Source: Phaeobacter inhibens DSM 16374
Lineage (GTDB): Bacteria; Pseudomonadota; Alphaproteobacteria; Rhodobacterales; Rhodobacteraceae
Direction of reading: 5' to 3'
Assembly: GCF_000473105.1 (NCBI RefSeq)
Contig: NZ_AXBB01000005.1
Span: 1 to 64,000, forward strand
Length of the DNA stretch: 64,000 nt
Positions 25,290 through 34,052 of this stretch are shown here, one piece after another; position 1 is the stretch's first letter, and the number at the start of each line of letters is the position of its first letter. The position numbers were made by a program, and so were the translations under genes. Under the pieces are notes generated by a model. That model made no database searches and was not told where the DNA came from. It saw nothing but the letters and a program-made list of their open reading frames with translations.

Positions 25290-26584
25290 TCGGTGGGGGT
25301 CGGCGTCTGGCCGACCCGTCCCGCCAGTAGATGAACCAGCGTGGCGCCGGTCTCATAGTAGGTGCCACGCACGCCGGCAAAGGGCAACCTGTGGTCGTCG
25401 CTTACTGGAATGGGCAGTAGCGATCTGTCTCCATGCATCAGGGCCTCGGCCATGCGTCGGCCGAAAACCGTACCGGGGCCGATACCGCGTCCTGAGTATC
25501 CAAAACAGGCAAATCCCTGACCCAAATCAATAATTTTTGGGATGTGCTCGGTTGTCATCGCGATCTTGCCGGCCCACTCTGCCTCAAACGGGTGATCTGC
25601 GAGGGCAGGGAACATGACTGCCAGCTTTCGCCGGAGCCAGTTTGTATGAACGCTGCGCGCCGGGTGGGACAAGTCACCCATGCCCCCGATGATCAACCGC
25701 CCGGCCCGGTCGCGTCGCCAGGACGACATGATCAGGCCTGTGTCCCAGCAGCCTTCTGCCTGCGGCAGGATCCGCCCCGCGAGACCGGCTGGAAGCGGCG
25801 CGGTTGCGGCCTGAAAATAGCTGACCGGGATGGTGGCCGGGGCGGTATATCCCGTGATGGGCAGCGGGTAGGCGTTTGTTGCCATGATCAGGTGACGGGC
25901 GCGGACTGTGCCTCCGGGTGTGCTGACCCGCCAGCCATCTGTTTCGCGTGTAAGACCGACAACGGGTGAGCTTGCATGCAGCCTAGCGCCTTGCGAAGCC
26001 GCGGCGCGGGCCAGTCCGATGGCGTAGGCCAGCGGCTGAATGGTTCCGGCGCGAGGGTCGAACAGGGCGCCATAGACGGCATCGCTGCCAACGCGCGCGA
26101 TGGCATCGCCGCGAGACAGGAGCGTGACCGGGGCGCCTATGGCCGTCAGCTGTTGGTGCCGCTTTCGCAGATCTTTCAGTCCCGAGCGCGCATGGGCGCA
26201 ATGCAGCGTGCCAGTCTGTATCGGTTCGCAGTCGATCTGATGGGTCTTGATCAGTTCAAAAACCGCCGCGGGCGCGGCCGCAAGGAGGGTGGACAGCCGG
26301 GTGCCGTTGACCTCTCCGAGGACGGAGTTGATCTTCTTGGGGGGCAACCACAGCCCGGCATTAACCAATCCGACATTCCGCCCGGACCCGCCCGCACCAA
26401 AGGTCTCCGCCTCCAGCAAGCGAACATCAGCCCCCAACTCTGCCGCGCGCAAAGCCGCCGAACATCCGGTGTACCCACCGCCGACAACAACCAAATCTGC
26501 CGAGACATCATCGTGCAAGGCAGCAGCATCGAGGTTCTCTCGACAGGTTGCCTGCCAGAGGCTGCGGTTTCGGTCAGGCGTCAT
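25283..26584 (-). CDS. FAD-dependent amine oxidoreductase (DAO/PuuB-like)
   Basis: 433 residues from ATG 26584; in-frame starts at 26593 and 26611 are less well spaced from the AGAGG motif. It has the FAD Rossmann motif DLVVVGGGYTGCSAALRAAE, then ETFGAGGSGRNVGLVNAGLW, which is the GxGxSGRNxG block of gamma-glutamylputrescine oxidase and related DAO-family amine oxidases. The C-terminal part has GFACFGYSGRGIGPGTVFGR, the second FAD contact. Its upstream N-terminal region (LWQATC) is also PuuB-like. Substrate unknown: a secondary amine or N-methyl amino acid is likely. It stands alone, convergent with znuA, with a 204-base gap to modC in which I see nothing. Confidence 0.75.
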   Translation of the reverse strand: MTPDRNRSLWQATCRENLDAAALHDDVSADLVVVGGGYTGCSAALRAAELGADVRLLEAETFGAGGSGRNVGLVNAGLWLPPKKINSVLGEVNGTRLSTLLAAAPAAVFELIKTHQIDCEPIQTGTLHCAHARSGLKDLRKRHQQLTAIGAPVTLLSRGDAIARVGSDAVYGALFDPRAGTIQPLAYAIGLARAAASQGARLHASSPVVGLTRETDGWRVSTPGGTVRARHLIMATNAYPLPITGYTAPATIPVSYFQAATAPLPAGLAGRILPQAEGCWDTGLIMSSWRRDRAGRLIIGGMGDLSHPARSVHTNWLRRKLAVMFPALADHPFEAEWAGKIAMTTEHIPKIIDLGQGFACFGYSGRGIGPGTVFGRRMAEALMHGDRSLLPIPVSDDHRLPFAGVRGTYYETGATLVHLLAGRVGQTPTPTDQ

Positions 26585-26788
26585 GTCCACCATCCTCTGT
26601 GCAGGGAGCATATCGTCTCAAAATCTGGTGTTGCCGCATATGCCCCTCCGTAATTTGCTGGTTCGCATCAAGGCAGGTGGTGCTGCGATCCGTCTGATGA
26701 TTGATTTTGGCATATCGCAGGGACGCGCGGTTGCCGAGAAAAATCAGCAGTTTGGTGGTGGTTTCCAGCGGGATACGGGATGGGCGGC

Positions 26789-27880
26789 TTAGCCTGTGCG
26801 GGTTCCGCCCACATCTTCTGGCGCGATCGATACGGATTTCACAATCGCATGGCATTCGGTGCCGATGGCCAGATCCAGCGCGACGGCAGATCGCCGGGTG
26901 ACACGTGCCAGCAAGGCTCCTGCTGAGGTCTGCAAAGAGATCATGATACCTGGCCCGTCGCCGCTACGCAGCGCGGTGACGCGGCCCGGCAGAATGTTCA
27001 ATGCAGACAGGCCGACGGGTCGCTGGCGTGACAGGATCACCTCATGGGCGGAGATGCGGACACGCACGGCATGGCCCGGCGGATGGGGCACGCGAGGAAG
27101 GAACAGGGCAAGACCACCGGCATTCAACTCGCTCAGCCCATCTGCGTGGTGCTGCTGTACTGTAGCTTGCAGAATAGCGCCCGCAGCACGCACGCCAGTC
27201 GGCATGATGGTCGGGTCGGCCAGCACCAGATCGGCGGGGCCGCTGCGGATACAGCGCCCGTCTTGCAGGACAACCACAGTGGTTGCCAGCCGGGCGACCT
27301 CGGCAACTGAATGCGTGACATAGAGAATGGGGAGCGTGATTTCGTCGCGCAGCCGTTCCAGATAGGGAAGAATTTCGGCCTTCCGGGTCTCGTCCAGGGC
27401 GGCCAGCGGTTCGTCCGCCAGGATCATATCCGGTGCCGACAACAGGGCGCGGCCAATTGCGACACGCTGTTTTTCACCACCCGAGAGATTGGCTGGATGG
27501 CGGTTCAGCAATGCCCCCAATCCGAGCATCTCGACCACGGTGTCAAATGTCGTCACCTCGCGATTTCGGGTCTTAAATCTCTGGCCATACAAAAGGTTTT
27601 TCGAAACACTCATATGGGGAAAAAGCCGTGCATCCTGAAAGATGTAGCCAATGCGACGACGGTGCGGGGGGGTATCTATCCCGGCTTCTGTATCCAGAAC
27701 AACGCGGCTCCCGTGGCAGATTTTGCCTGTCTGTGGCTGCAACAGACCTGCCACAGCGTTCACGACAGTGGTTTTCCCGGCCCCGGAACGGCCGAACAAA
27801 ACGGTCACCCCCGCAGGGGCAGAAAAATCGACATCCAAGGCCAGCTGCCCCAGCTGATGCGTCAGCCTGACGTCTAACAT
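26789..27880 (-). CDS. modC: Molybdate ABC transporter ATPase
   Basis: 363 residues starting at ATG 27880 (GGGGG upstream; the start overlaps the modB stop by seven bases). Walker A FGRSGAGKTT, Q-loop FQDARLFPHMSVSKNLLYG, signature LSGGEKQRVAIGRALL, Walker B MILADEPLAALD and YVTHSVAEV are clear. The FQDARLFPH block and a C-terminal Mop/TOBE domain (about 290-355, GLSALNILPGRVTALRS, then GALLARVTRRSAVALDL) identify ModC rather than other CysA-type ATPases. Third gene of modA-modB-modC on the minus strand. Confidence 0.92.
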   Translation of the reverse strand: MLDVRLTHQLGQLALDVDFSAPAGVTVLFGRSGAGKTTVVNAVAGLLQPQTGKICHGSRVVLDTEAGIDTPPHRRRIGYIFQDARLFPHMSVSKNLLYGQRFKTRNREVTTFDTVVEMLGLGALLNRHPANLSGGEKQRVAIGRALLSAPDMILADEPLAALDETRKAEILPYLERLRDEITLPILYVTHSVAEVARLATTVVVLQDGRCIRSGPADLVLADPTIMPTGVRAAGAILQATVQQHHADGLSELNAGGLALFLPRVPHPPGHAVRVRISAHEVILSRQRPVGLSALNILPGRVTALRSGDGPGIMISLQTSAGALLARVTRRSAVALDLAIGTECHAIVKSVSIAPEDVGGTRTG

Positions 27881-28572
27881 GTCGCCCCCCGGACCCGGTC
27901 CGCAACACGGCGTGCCAGCCATTCCGACGCCAGCAGCGCGGCCATGGCAAGGGCAACGGAGATAATCACCAGTCGAAATGCCGCTGTTTCACCACCGGGC
28001 ACCTGCAGAAAGGCGTAGATTGCCGAAGGCAGCGTCCGCGTCTGGCCCGGAATGTTGGAGACAAAGGTGATGGTTGCGCCGAACTCACCCATTGCCTTGG
28101 CGAAGCCAAGGACGGCTCCGGCCAGAACACCGGGGAGGATCAGAGGCAGGGTGATGGTCACGAACACCCAGATCCGCGAGGCACCCAGTGTCGCGGCAGC
28201 CTGTTCCAGCTTGGGGTCTACCGCCTCCAGCGAAAGACGTATGGCGCGCACCATCAATGGAAAACCCATGATCGCAGCAGCGAGGGCCGCGCCGGTCCAG
28301 CGAAAGGCAAAGACGATGCCGACCGCGCTCAGAGCACTACCAATCGGACTGGGGCCGCTGAAGAGGATCAACAGAATGTAGCCGGTGACCACGGGTGGCA
28401 GAATCAATGGCAGATGAACCACTCCGTTTAGCAGTGCTTTGCCCCGAAACTGCCCACGCGCCAGCGCCAGCGCCACCAACAGCGCCAGCGGCAGCGACAG
28501 AAGGGTTGCCCAGAACGATACCTTCAGGGACAGGGCCACCGCCTGCCATTCTTCGGGGCCAAGCCACTGCAT
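27874..28572 (-). CDS. modB: Molybdate ABC transporter permease
   Basis: 232-residue inner-membrane permease. Five helices; LSLKVSFWATLLSLPLALLV at the N-terminus, then VHLPLILPPVVTGYILLILF, the typical ModB PxVxGxxLL block, FPLMVRAIRLSLEAVD, and the EAA-type loop EQAAATLGASRIWVFVTITL followed by LPGVLAGAVLGFAKAMGEFG. It is nine bases downstream of modA and overlaps modC. Confidence 0.92.
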   Translation of the reverse strand: MQWLGPEEWQAVALSLKVSFWATLLSLPLALLVALALARGQFRGKALLNGVVHLPLILPPVVTGYILLILFSGPSPIGSALSAVGIVFAFRWTGAALAAAIMGFPLMVRAIRLSLEAVDPKLEQAAATLGASRIWVFVTITLPLILPGVLAGAVLGFAKAMGEFGATITFVSNIPGQTRTLPSAIYAFLQVPGGETAAFRLVIISVALAMAALLASEWLARRVADRVRGATC

Positions 28573-28581
28573 TCTGAGGGG

Positions 28582-29397
28582 TCACTCCACTAGCACGGTG
28601 AAACCTTGCCCGACAAAGATCTCTTTCGCAATCGGACTGCTGAGAAAGTTCAGGAAATCAATGGCCTTCTGCCCGTCATGGGTCGCGGCGGCGGGGTAGG
28701 TTATTGGTGTGTGGCTGTCTTGCGGGAACCGATCAACAACGGTAACAGCGGGGGTGCCGATCACATCGGACCCGTAGACCACACCCAGACCAGCGGCGCC
28801 GCGGGCGACCAGCGCAAGCGCAGCGCGTACATTGTCGGTTTGTGCAACATGTGGCTGCAATTGATCCCACAGACCCAGATGTTGCAACGCAGACTTGCCA
28901 TAAATCCCGGCCGGGACGGCCTCCACCAGGGCCATTGCCAGCGGGCGATCCTGTACCTGGGTCAGCAGCGCGGATGTATTTTGCAGAGAGAGGGAGGGCA
29001 CAGCTGGTGGTGCTACGGTTGGTGTGATCAGGACGAGGGAATTGCCGAGGAGATCAATGCGTGTCTCGGCTGCAATCAGGTTTCGCGACTGCGCCCAATC
29101 CATCCAGGCGGCGTTGGCAGAGATGAAAACATCGGCTGGTGCGCCATATTGCAGCTGCCGGGCCAGCAGGGAAGATCCGGCCAGAGACAGATCAACGGTT
29201 GTGCCATTCTTGGCTTCATAGGCCTCAGCGATCTGCTCCAGCGCGGTCTTGAGGCTTGCCGCACCAAAAACAGTAAGGCGGTCGCTGAACGCGGATCCTG
29301 GCCAAAGCAAGGCCAGAACCATCGCGAGGCGTGCGAGACGTCGGCTGCTCCGCGGTTCTGGACCTATGAGGCGATCCGGCTGGTGTTGGCTCTGCAC
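28582..29397 (-). CDS. modA: Periplasmic molybdate-binding protein
   Basis: Molybdate/tungstate receptor. The open frame extends to 29541, but the N-terminal part of it has no family resemblance. GTG 29397 (AGGA six bases upstream) gives a 271-residue protein with a basic n-region and the signal peptide LARLAMVLALLWPGSAFS. The mature part DRLTVFGAASLKTALEQIAE, the oxyanion-binding SLAGSSLLARQL, GAPADVFISANAAWMD and GLGVVYGSDV are standard ModA blocks. The start choice is the weakest point; ATG at codon 26 of this model (29322) would leave a short signal peptide. No ModE box was recognised upstream. Confidence 0.88.
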   Translation of the reverse strand: MQSQHQPDRLIGPEPRSSRRLARLAMVLALLWPGSAFSDRLTVFGAASLKTALEQIAEAYEAKNGTTVDLSLAGSSLLARQLQYGAPADVFISANAAWMDWAQSRNLIAAETRIDLLGNSLVLITPTVAPPAVPSLSLQNTSALLTQVQDRPLAMALVEAVPAGIYGKSALQHLGLWDQLQPHVAQTDNVRAALALVARGAAGLGVVYGSDVIGTPAVTVVDRFPQDSHTPITYPAAATHDGQKAIDFLNFLSSPIAKEIFVGQGFTVLVE

Positions 29398-29493
29398 GTT
29401 ACGTCCTGTCGTCACAAGTAATCGGGATGATAACGGCTCATGTGAACAGGCTGCAAGGTGCAACTCGGCGGTTCTGCCCTGACGCCTGCATCG

Positions 29494-29522
29494 CAAAAAG
29501 GGCCCGACGGTGTCGGACCCTT
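29494..29522 (-). terminator. Rho-independent terminator after cheD
   Basis: On the minus strand AGGGTCCGAC, loop ACC, GTCGGGCCCT is followed by TTTTTGCG. It lies about 65 bases beyond the cheD stop and just upstream of the modA start region, so it separates the two transcripts. Confidence 0.75.
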
Positions 29523-29584
29523 GCAAAAATTCTGACGTCATATCTGCGCCCGGGTTTCAGACAGAGTTCCCGTTGCTAGCGCGC

Positions 29585-30139
29585 CTAGAACAGCGTGACC
29601 GCACCAACATCTGCTGCGGGTTTGGCCGCCGGAGTCGGCCGTGCAGCAACACGCTCCTGCTCGCCCAGACGCCTGTCATCTTTGACCTGCGTTTGCTGCG
29701 CAGCCCCCGAAACCGCATGGAAACGCACCCGCCTTGCCGAAGTGCCACCAACGCTGGATGACACCACCGCGATGCTTTCGTCCCGCAGGAACCGCTGGAC
29801 GAAGTCGGCATTTGAGGCGCCGATGTCGGAGAGATTTGCCGACATTTTGGCCCCGCCGAAAACCTTGGCTTTCAGATTTTCGCGGCGCGCCCCTTTTTTC
29901 ATGATCCCGTTGATCAGCAGTTCCATCGCATGGATACCGTAGCGCGCATTCACACTATCGCTGGCGGTTGAGGAGGCCAGAAGAAAGTGGTTCATACCGC
30001 CGACACCAACTTGGTCATCGTAGATGCACGCGGCAATGCAGGAGCCGAGCACGGTGGAGAACACCACGGTCGGGGATGTCGATACGCGATACTCGCCTTG
30101 TAGAACGGTCACCGTGGTAGAGTTAGCAAATACGCTCAA
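29585..30139 (-). CDS. cheD: CheD, chemoreceptor glutamine deamidase
   Basis: Cytoplasmic deamidase that converts Gln to Glu in receptors and can interact with a CheC-type phosphatase. 184 residues, starting at TTG 30139 (AAGGA seven bases upstream). The catalytic Cys is in VLGSCIAACIYD (C34) and His in GGMNHFLLA (H51), both conserved. RYGIHAMELLINGIMKKGA and KVFGGAKM are typical family blocks. A C-terminal tail of about 35 residues (QQTQVKDDRRLGEQERVAAR and on) is variable. It is last of the leftward mcp-cheB-cheD group. No cheC is present in the window. Confidence 0.93.
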   Translation of the reverse strand: MSVFANSTTVTVLQGEYRVSTSPTVVFSTVLGSCIAACIYDDQVGVGGMNHFLLASSTASDSVNARYGIHAMELLINGIMKKGARRENLKAKVFGGAKMSANLSDIGASNADFVQRFLRDESIAVVSSSVGGTSARRVRFHAVSGAAQQTQVKDDRRLGEQERVAARPTPAAKPAADVGAVTLF

Positions 30140-30163
30140 GGTGATTTCCTTCCCAGTTATATG

Positions 30164-31168
30164 TCAGGTCTTGCAAGCCTGAATCAGTGTTCCGGCCATT
30201 CGCGCAAGCGAGACCTGTTGCTGTGCGGCGCCCATTTCCCAAGCAACGCGTGGCATCCCGTAGACGACACTGCTTTTCTCGTCCTGCGCAAAGGTCTTTG
30301 CCCCGGCCTTGCGAAGCTCCAGCAGCCCTTGCGCCCCATCTTGCCCCATACCGGTTAAGATTGTGGCAACAACGCTTTTTGCGATGGGCACGGCAGACAT
30401 AAAAAGTGCATCGACCGACGGCATATGACCTGAGATTGGGGGACCTTCCTTAAACCGCGTACGATACGGCTTTCGGGGGGTCATACCCATGTGGCGTGGC
30501 TGGCCGGCCGCGACGTAGACATGGCCAGGCGACAGCGTCATATTGTCGTCGGCAGTCAATACCTTAGCTGGGCAAATGCGATCCAGAAGAGAAACCAACC
30601 CGCGGCCAAAATTCTTGCCAGTGTGTTGAACGATCAGGGTTGGCGGACAGTTCAGCGGAAATCCGACCAGCACACTACGCAGGGCTTCCACACCGCCGGT
30701 GGAGGAGCCGATCAAGATAATCTTGTCACTGCCGGGGCCTGCTGTGCCGCCAGCGGTTTGTTTTTGCAAAGGCGAGGCCTGATCCCGGCGCGGCGCCTTG
30801 ACCATCATGTCGAAATAGCGCGCAAAATCGCGGGGGTTGTCGGATTTCGTCAGCTCGAAGATGCCAGCCCCGACGTCCAGCAATGGCGAGGAGTTGCGCG
30901 CTGGCGTTGACCCCTGGTTGTCCATTACAGACACCCACCTGATATCAAGCGCTGAGAAAAGAGCCAGCATCATTTCGAACTCGGGCAGTTTGGTGAACCC
31001 ATCCTCGACGAAGGCAAAAGTGGGCTGACCCGCCTCCGCCTGATTGTAGGCCATCATCAGATTGTTGGCCAAAAGCACCTGAAGGCCAGGGTAGGTGGCC
31101 TCCATATGTTGTTGTAGGGTCTGCGCAAAACGCCGGTCCGTGGTGATGATCAATAGGCTCTGTGACAA
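30164..31168 (-). CDS. cheB: CheB-type receptor methylesterase, atypical receiver
   Basis: 334 residues starting at TTG 31168. The C-terminal half is a clear CheB methylesterase: LIGSSTGGVEALRSVL (nucleophile S156), LIVQHTGKNFGRGL (H182), ISGHMPSVDALF and TILTGMGQDGAQGLLELRKA (D277). The N-terminal 120 residues have receiver-like alternation (LLIITTDRRFAQTL, AFVEDGFTKLP) but lack the acidic pair and the D-x-x-M-P-x-M-D-G phosphoacceptor block of standard CheB, so activation by CheA is doubtful. It follows the receptor gene after a hairpin-containing 94-base gap and precedes cheD by 24 bases. It presumably demethylates the receptor encoded next to it. Confidence 0.88.
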   Translation of the reverse strand: MSQSLLIITTDRRFAQTLQQHMEATYPGLQVLLANNLMMAYNQAEAGQPTFAFVEDGFTKLPEFEMMLALFSALDIRWVSVMDNQGSTPARNSSPLLDVGAGIFELTKSDNPRDFARYFDMMVKAPRRDQASPLQKQTAGGTAGPGSDKIILIGSSTGGVEALRSVLVGFPLNCPPTLIVQHTGKNFGRGLVSLLDRICPAKVLTADDNMTLSPGHVYVAAGQPRHMGMTPRKPYRTRFKEGPPISGHMPSVDALFMSAVPIAKSVVATILTGMGQDGAQGLLELRKAGAKTFAQDEKSSVVYGMPRVAWEMGAAQQQVSLARMAGTLIQACKT

Positions 31169-31222
31169 TGCTCATTCCGCTTGTTGCGTTCGGACAAAGG
31201 CCGAAGTGTTTCAGATGTACGG

Positions 31223-31251
31223 GCCCCCAACCCTGGCTTGGGGTTGGGGGC
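31223..31251. terminator. Stem-loop between mcp and cheB
   Basis: GCCCCCAACCC (31223-31233) and GGGTTGGGGGC (31241-31251) form a perfect 11-bp stem with a 7-base loop, 12 bases beyond the mcp stop. No T tract follows in the reading direction, so it may reduce read-through into cheB-cheD or act as a processing barrier. Confidence 0.5.
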
Positions 31252-31262
31252 GTTTGGCGGGA

Positions 31263-33662
31263 TCAGAAATCCTGCCAGATGTCCTTGGCGGCATTGCCGC
31301 TGGTGCTGGCTGCTGCGGGGGCTGGCTGTGGTGTGACAGCCTCAAGGTCCCAATCATCGCCATGGGCACTGGGGGCGGCCGGTGTGGCCTCCTGCGTGGC
31401 AACCGCCCTCCGGGTTGGCGCTGTGGACACTGCGGGTTTACGGGCCGGGGCCTGCCCGCCGCCTGCTGCGACACGGAAATGGGCGACCAGCTCCGCCAGC
31501 TTGCTGGCATCAGCGTTCAACATGTGACCGGCGGCGGTGGCCTCTTCAACCATGGCGGCATTCTGCTGGGTGACCTGATCCAGCTGGGTCACGCCGGTGT
31601 TGATCTCATGCAGGCCAGTGGACTGTTCGCTGGCCCCGGTCGCAATGCCGGACACCAGTTGCGAGATATGACTGACCCGTTCGACAATGCCCTGAAGCGC
31701 ATCACCAGTTTTTCCAACCAGATCCACGCCACGCTCCACCTGTTTGGTGCTGTCGCCGATCAGTGTCTTGATCTCCATCGCGGCATCCGAGGAGCGCTGC
31801 GCCAGCGCCCGCACCTCACTGGCGACCACGGCAAAGCCCTTGCCCGCCTCGCCAGCGCGTGCGGCTTCCACCCCGGCGTTGAGCGCCAGAAGGTTGGTCT
31901 GAAAGGCAATGTCATCAATCACACTGATGATCTGAGAGATATGGGTCGAGGATTGTTCGATCTCGGTCATGGCAGAGACCGCGCTCTGGACCACTTCGCC
32001 GCTGGTTTCGGCCTCCTGTTTGGCCTCCTGCATGATGCTTTCGACGCTGCGCGCCCCTTCGGCGGCGGATTTCACGCTTGCCGTCATCTCATCCAGAGCG
32101 GCGGCGGTCTCCTCCAGCGTGGCGGCCTGGCTTTCGGTGCGGTTCGACAGATCGTCAGACGCCTGGCTGATTTCATTTGCCCCACTGCGGATGCTCTCGG
32201 CTGTGTCAATCACCTGAGTGACCGTGGAGCTGAGTGTTTCAGAGGTGCGGTTGAAATTCTCGCGCAGTTTTTCATGATGCGAAGGGAACGGATCGGAAAT
32301 GGGCTGGGAGAAATCTCCGGAGGCAAGACGCACCAGGCCTGAGCTCAGCTGTTCGACGACAACCTCTTGTTGTTGTTGCAGTTCTGAACGATCAAGTTCA
32401 GCGGAGCGTGCCTGTTTAAGATCATCTTGCAGGCTGATCAGTTGCTTGCCGATATCACCAATTTCATCATTGCGGCCCGCTTCAGGAATATCTGAGTCCA
32501 GATTTCCGGATGCGACCTCCTCGATGCGGTTGCAAATACGGTTGATTGGCTGGGTAATTGAGCGTGCAAAGAGCCAGCCAACAAGCGACATAACCGCTGC
32601 ACACACCAAAGAAATCAGCAGCAGAATATTGCGTTCTCGTACAACCGGCGCAAACAGCTCCGCGCGGTCCTGTTCTGCAACAATTGCCCAATTGACCTGC
32701 GGCATGTCGACAGGTTCGGAATAGGCGACAACCGGAGTGCCGTGTGAAGCCACCGTATCGGCGTAAAAGCCGCTTTCACCAGCGAGAGCTGCCGAAATCT
32801 GTTCTGTTTCCGGCAGCTGTTCCAACACCTGGTGCACGTCATCATGACGCGAGTTGGTGCGCACCTTCAAATCCTGACCAACGATGAACACGTCCAGTGT
32901 CTCATTCATGTCGGTCACCGGATTGACGATTTTGGTCAGCATGTCCACAGGCACTTGCAGGGCGATGACCCCCTGCAAATCGCCAGCAGCGTCAAAAACC
33001 GGGCTTGCGACAAATGCAGCGGCGGCGCCGTTGCTCGGAGCGTAAGATTCGAGGTCGGCAAAGACGACGTCACCCGCGGACATGTCGATGGCTGACCTGA
33101 ACGCCTTGCCAAGCCCTGATTCGGCATAGGCACCATTGACCAGGTTCGAGGCGTAGTCAGCCTCCTTGGTGACCGAATAGACCACATCACCCGCGGCGTT
33201 GATCAGGAAAACGTCGTAATATCCCTTGTTCTGAAGAACGGCCGTCAGTGAAGGGTGAAAGCGGGCGTGGTGCATATGATAGGGAGAATCCCCAATGCCC
33301 CGGTTCAACAGGTGTTTTTCACCGACCGCGTTGGGGTTTGCGTCGATATAGGCGTTTCGCAGTGTTTTCTGCGGATCACCCTCGATCCCTTCCCAGGTCA
33401 TGGTGAACCATTCAAGCGCGGTCGCCGTTGACGGGATCGCCGCCAGGGTTGATGCGTCAGCACGAATTCCCTCAACAAGCGCTTTCAGCGCCATACTGCG
33501 GTCCTCGGTCATGGCATGAAATTGTTCCTCAGCATGTGCAATTGCATTTCGCTGAAATGCGAGCGAGCTGATCGTCACAAAGATCGCGGTTACCAGCACG
33601 CTGAACCCTACGATGAAGAGGGGCAGCTTATACGCAAGACGCAGGTTGGGAATAATTTTCAT
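31263..33662 (-). CDS. Methyl-accepting chemotaxis protein
   Basis: 799-residue transmembrane receptor. ATG 33662 is chosen (GGAG six bases upstream) over 33674. TM1 at about 12-35 (LPLFIVGFSVLVTAIFVTIS), a roughly 270-residue periplasmic region with dCache-like features (VFLINAAGDVVYSVTKEADY, PVFDAAGDLQGVIALQVPVD), TM2 (NILLLISLVCAAVMSLVGWL), HAMP (RSITQPINRICNRIEEVASG), then a long coiled-coil signalling domain with the hairpin tip AFQTNLLALNAGVEAARAGE and GKGFAVVASEVRALAQRS. A Pro/Ala-rich linker ends in IWQDF, matching the x-W-x-x-F CheR-tether pattern. It is first of the leftward mcp-cheB-cheD group; ligand unknown. Confidence 0.93.
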   Translation of the reverse strand: MKIIPNLRLAYKLPLFIVGFSVLVTAIFVTISSLAFQRNAIAHAEEQFHAMTEDRSMALKALVEGIRADASTLAAIPSTATALEWFTMTWEGIEGDPQKTLRNAYIDANPNAVGEKHLLNRGIGDSPYHMHHARFHPSLTAVLQNKGYYDVFLINAAGDVVYSVTKEADYASNLVNGAYAESGLGKAFRSAIDMSAGDVVFADLESYAPSNGAAAAFVASPVFDAAGDLQGVIALQVPVDMLTKIVNPVTDMNETLDVFIVGQDLKVRTNSRHDDVHQVLEQLPETEQISAALAGESGFYADTVASHGTPVVAYSEPVDMPQVNWAIVAEQDRAELFAPVVRERNILLLISLVCAAVMSLVGWLFARSITQPINRICNRIEEVASGNLDSDIPEAGRNDEIGDIGKQLISLQDDLKQARSAELDRSELQQQQEVVVEQLSSGLVRLASGDFSQPISDPFPSHHEKLRENFNRTSETLSSTVTQVIDTAESIRSGANEISQASDDLSNRTESQAATLEETAAALDEMTASVKSAAEGARSVESIMQEAKQEAETSGEVVQSAVSAMTEIEQSSTHISQIISVIDDIAFQTNLLALNAGVEAARAGEAGKGFAVVASEVRALAQRSSDAAMEIKTLIGDSTKQVERGVDLVGKTGDALQGIVERVSHISQLVSGIATGASEQSTGLHEINTGVTQLDQVTQQNAAMVEEATAAGHMLNADASKLAELVAHFRVAAGGGQAPARKPAVSTAPTRRAVATQEATPAAPSAHGDDWDLEAVTPQPAPAAASTSGNAAKDIWQDF

Positions 33663-34052
33663 CGGATACTCCATTCACAGGCACAAGAAGCGGGTGATAG
33701 CCCTCTCCTTTTCCCTTTGATGCCCGCTAGGAGTTAATTTCGACCTTACGTGAGGTTGGTTTTTCACGGCAATTTCTCGGTAAAACGCCATAACGGAACA
33801 CCAGTGTGAGTCCGTATAAATATATCACCGCGCGTGAGTGCTGTTGTTTTGGCAAAGCGGGGCGGTCCAGAAAAGTGACCGTCAGCCCGCAGGTAAAATT
33901 TAGCGAAATTCCGGCTGGTTTTTACTGCTAATTCCATGCCGATTCAGGGCTCCCGGCGGCGGGTCCGGCAATCAAATATTAAGGCCCGCCGTCTACTCCT
34001 ACCGTATCGACTTGAAACCTGTCGCCGAATACGGGGGTGCGAATCGCTGACC
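33663..34052. promoter_or_regulatory. Divergent promoter region of the chemotaxis locus
   Basis: A 390-base gap separates the divergent mcp and STAS/cheY genes, so both promoters should lie here. It is more A/T-rich than the genes around it and contains a short inverted repeat CGTGA/TCACG near 33748-33768. No promoter hexamers or operator could be assigned with confidence, and no gene is supported in it. Confidence 0.4.

Noticed and set aside
31095-32342. 415-codon open frame on the plus strand opposite the chemoreceptor
   Set aside because: Antisense shadow of the receptor's signalling domain; no motif, no ribosome-binding site, overlaps a firmly assigned gene.
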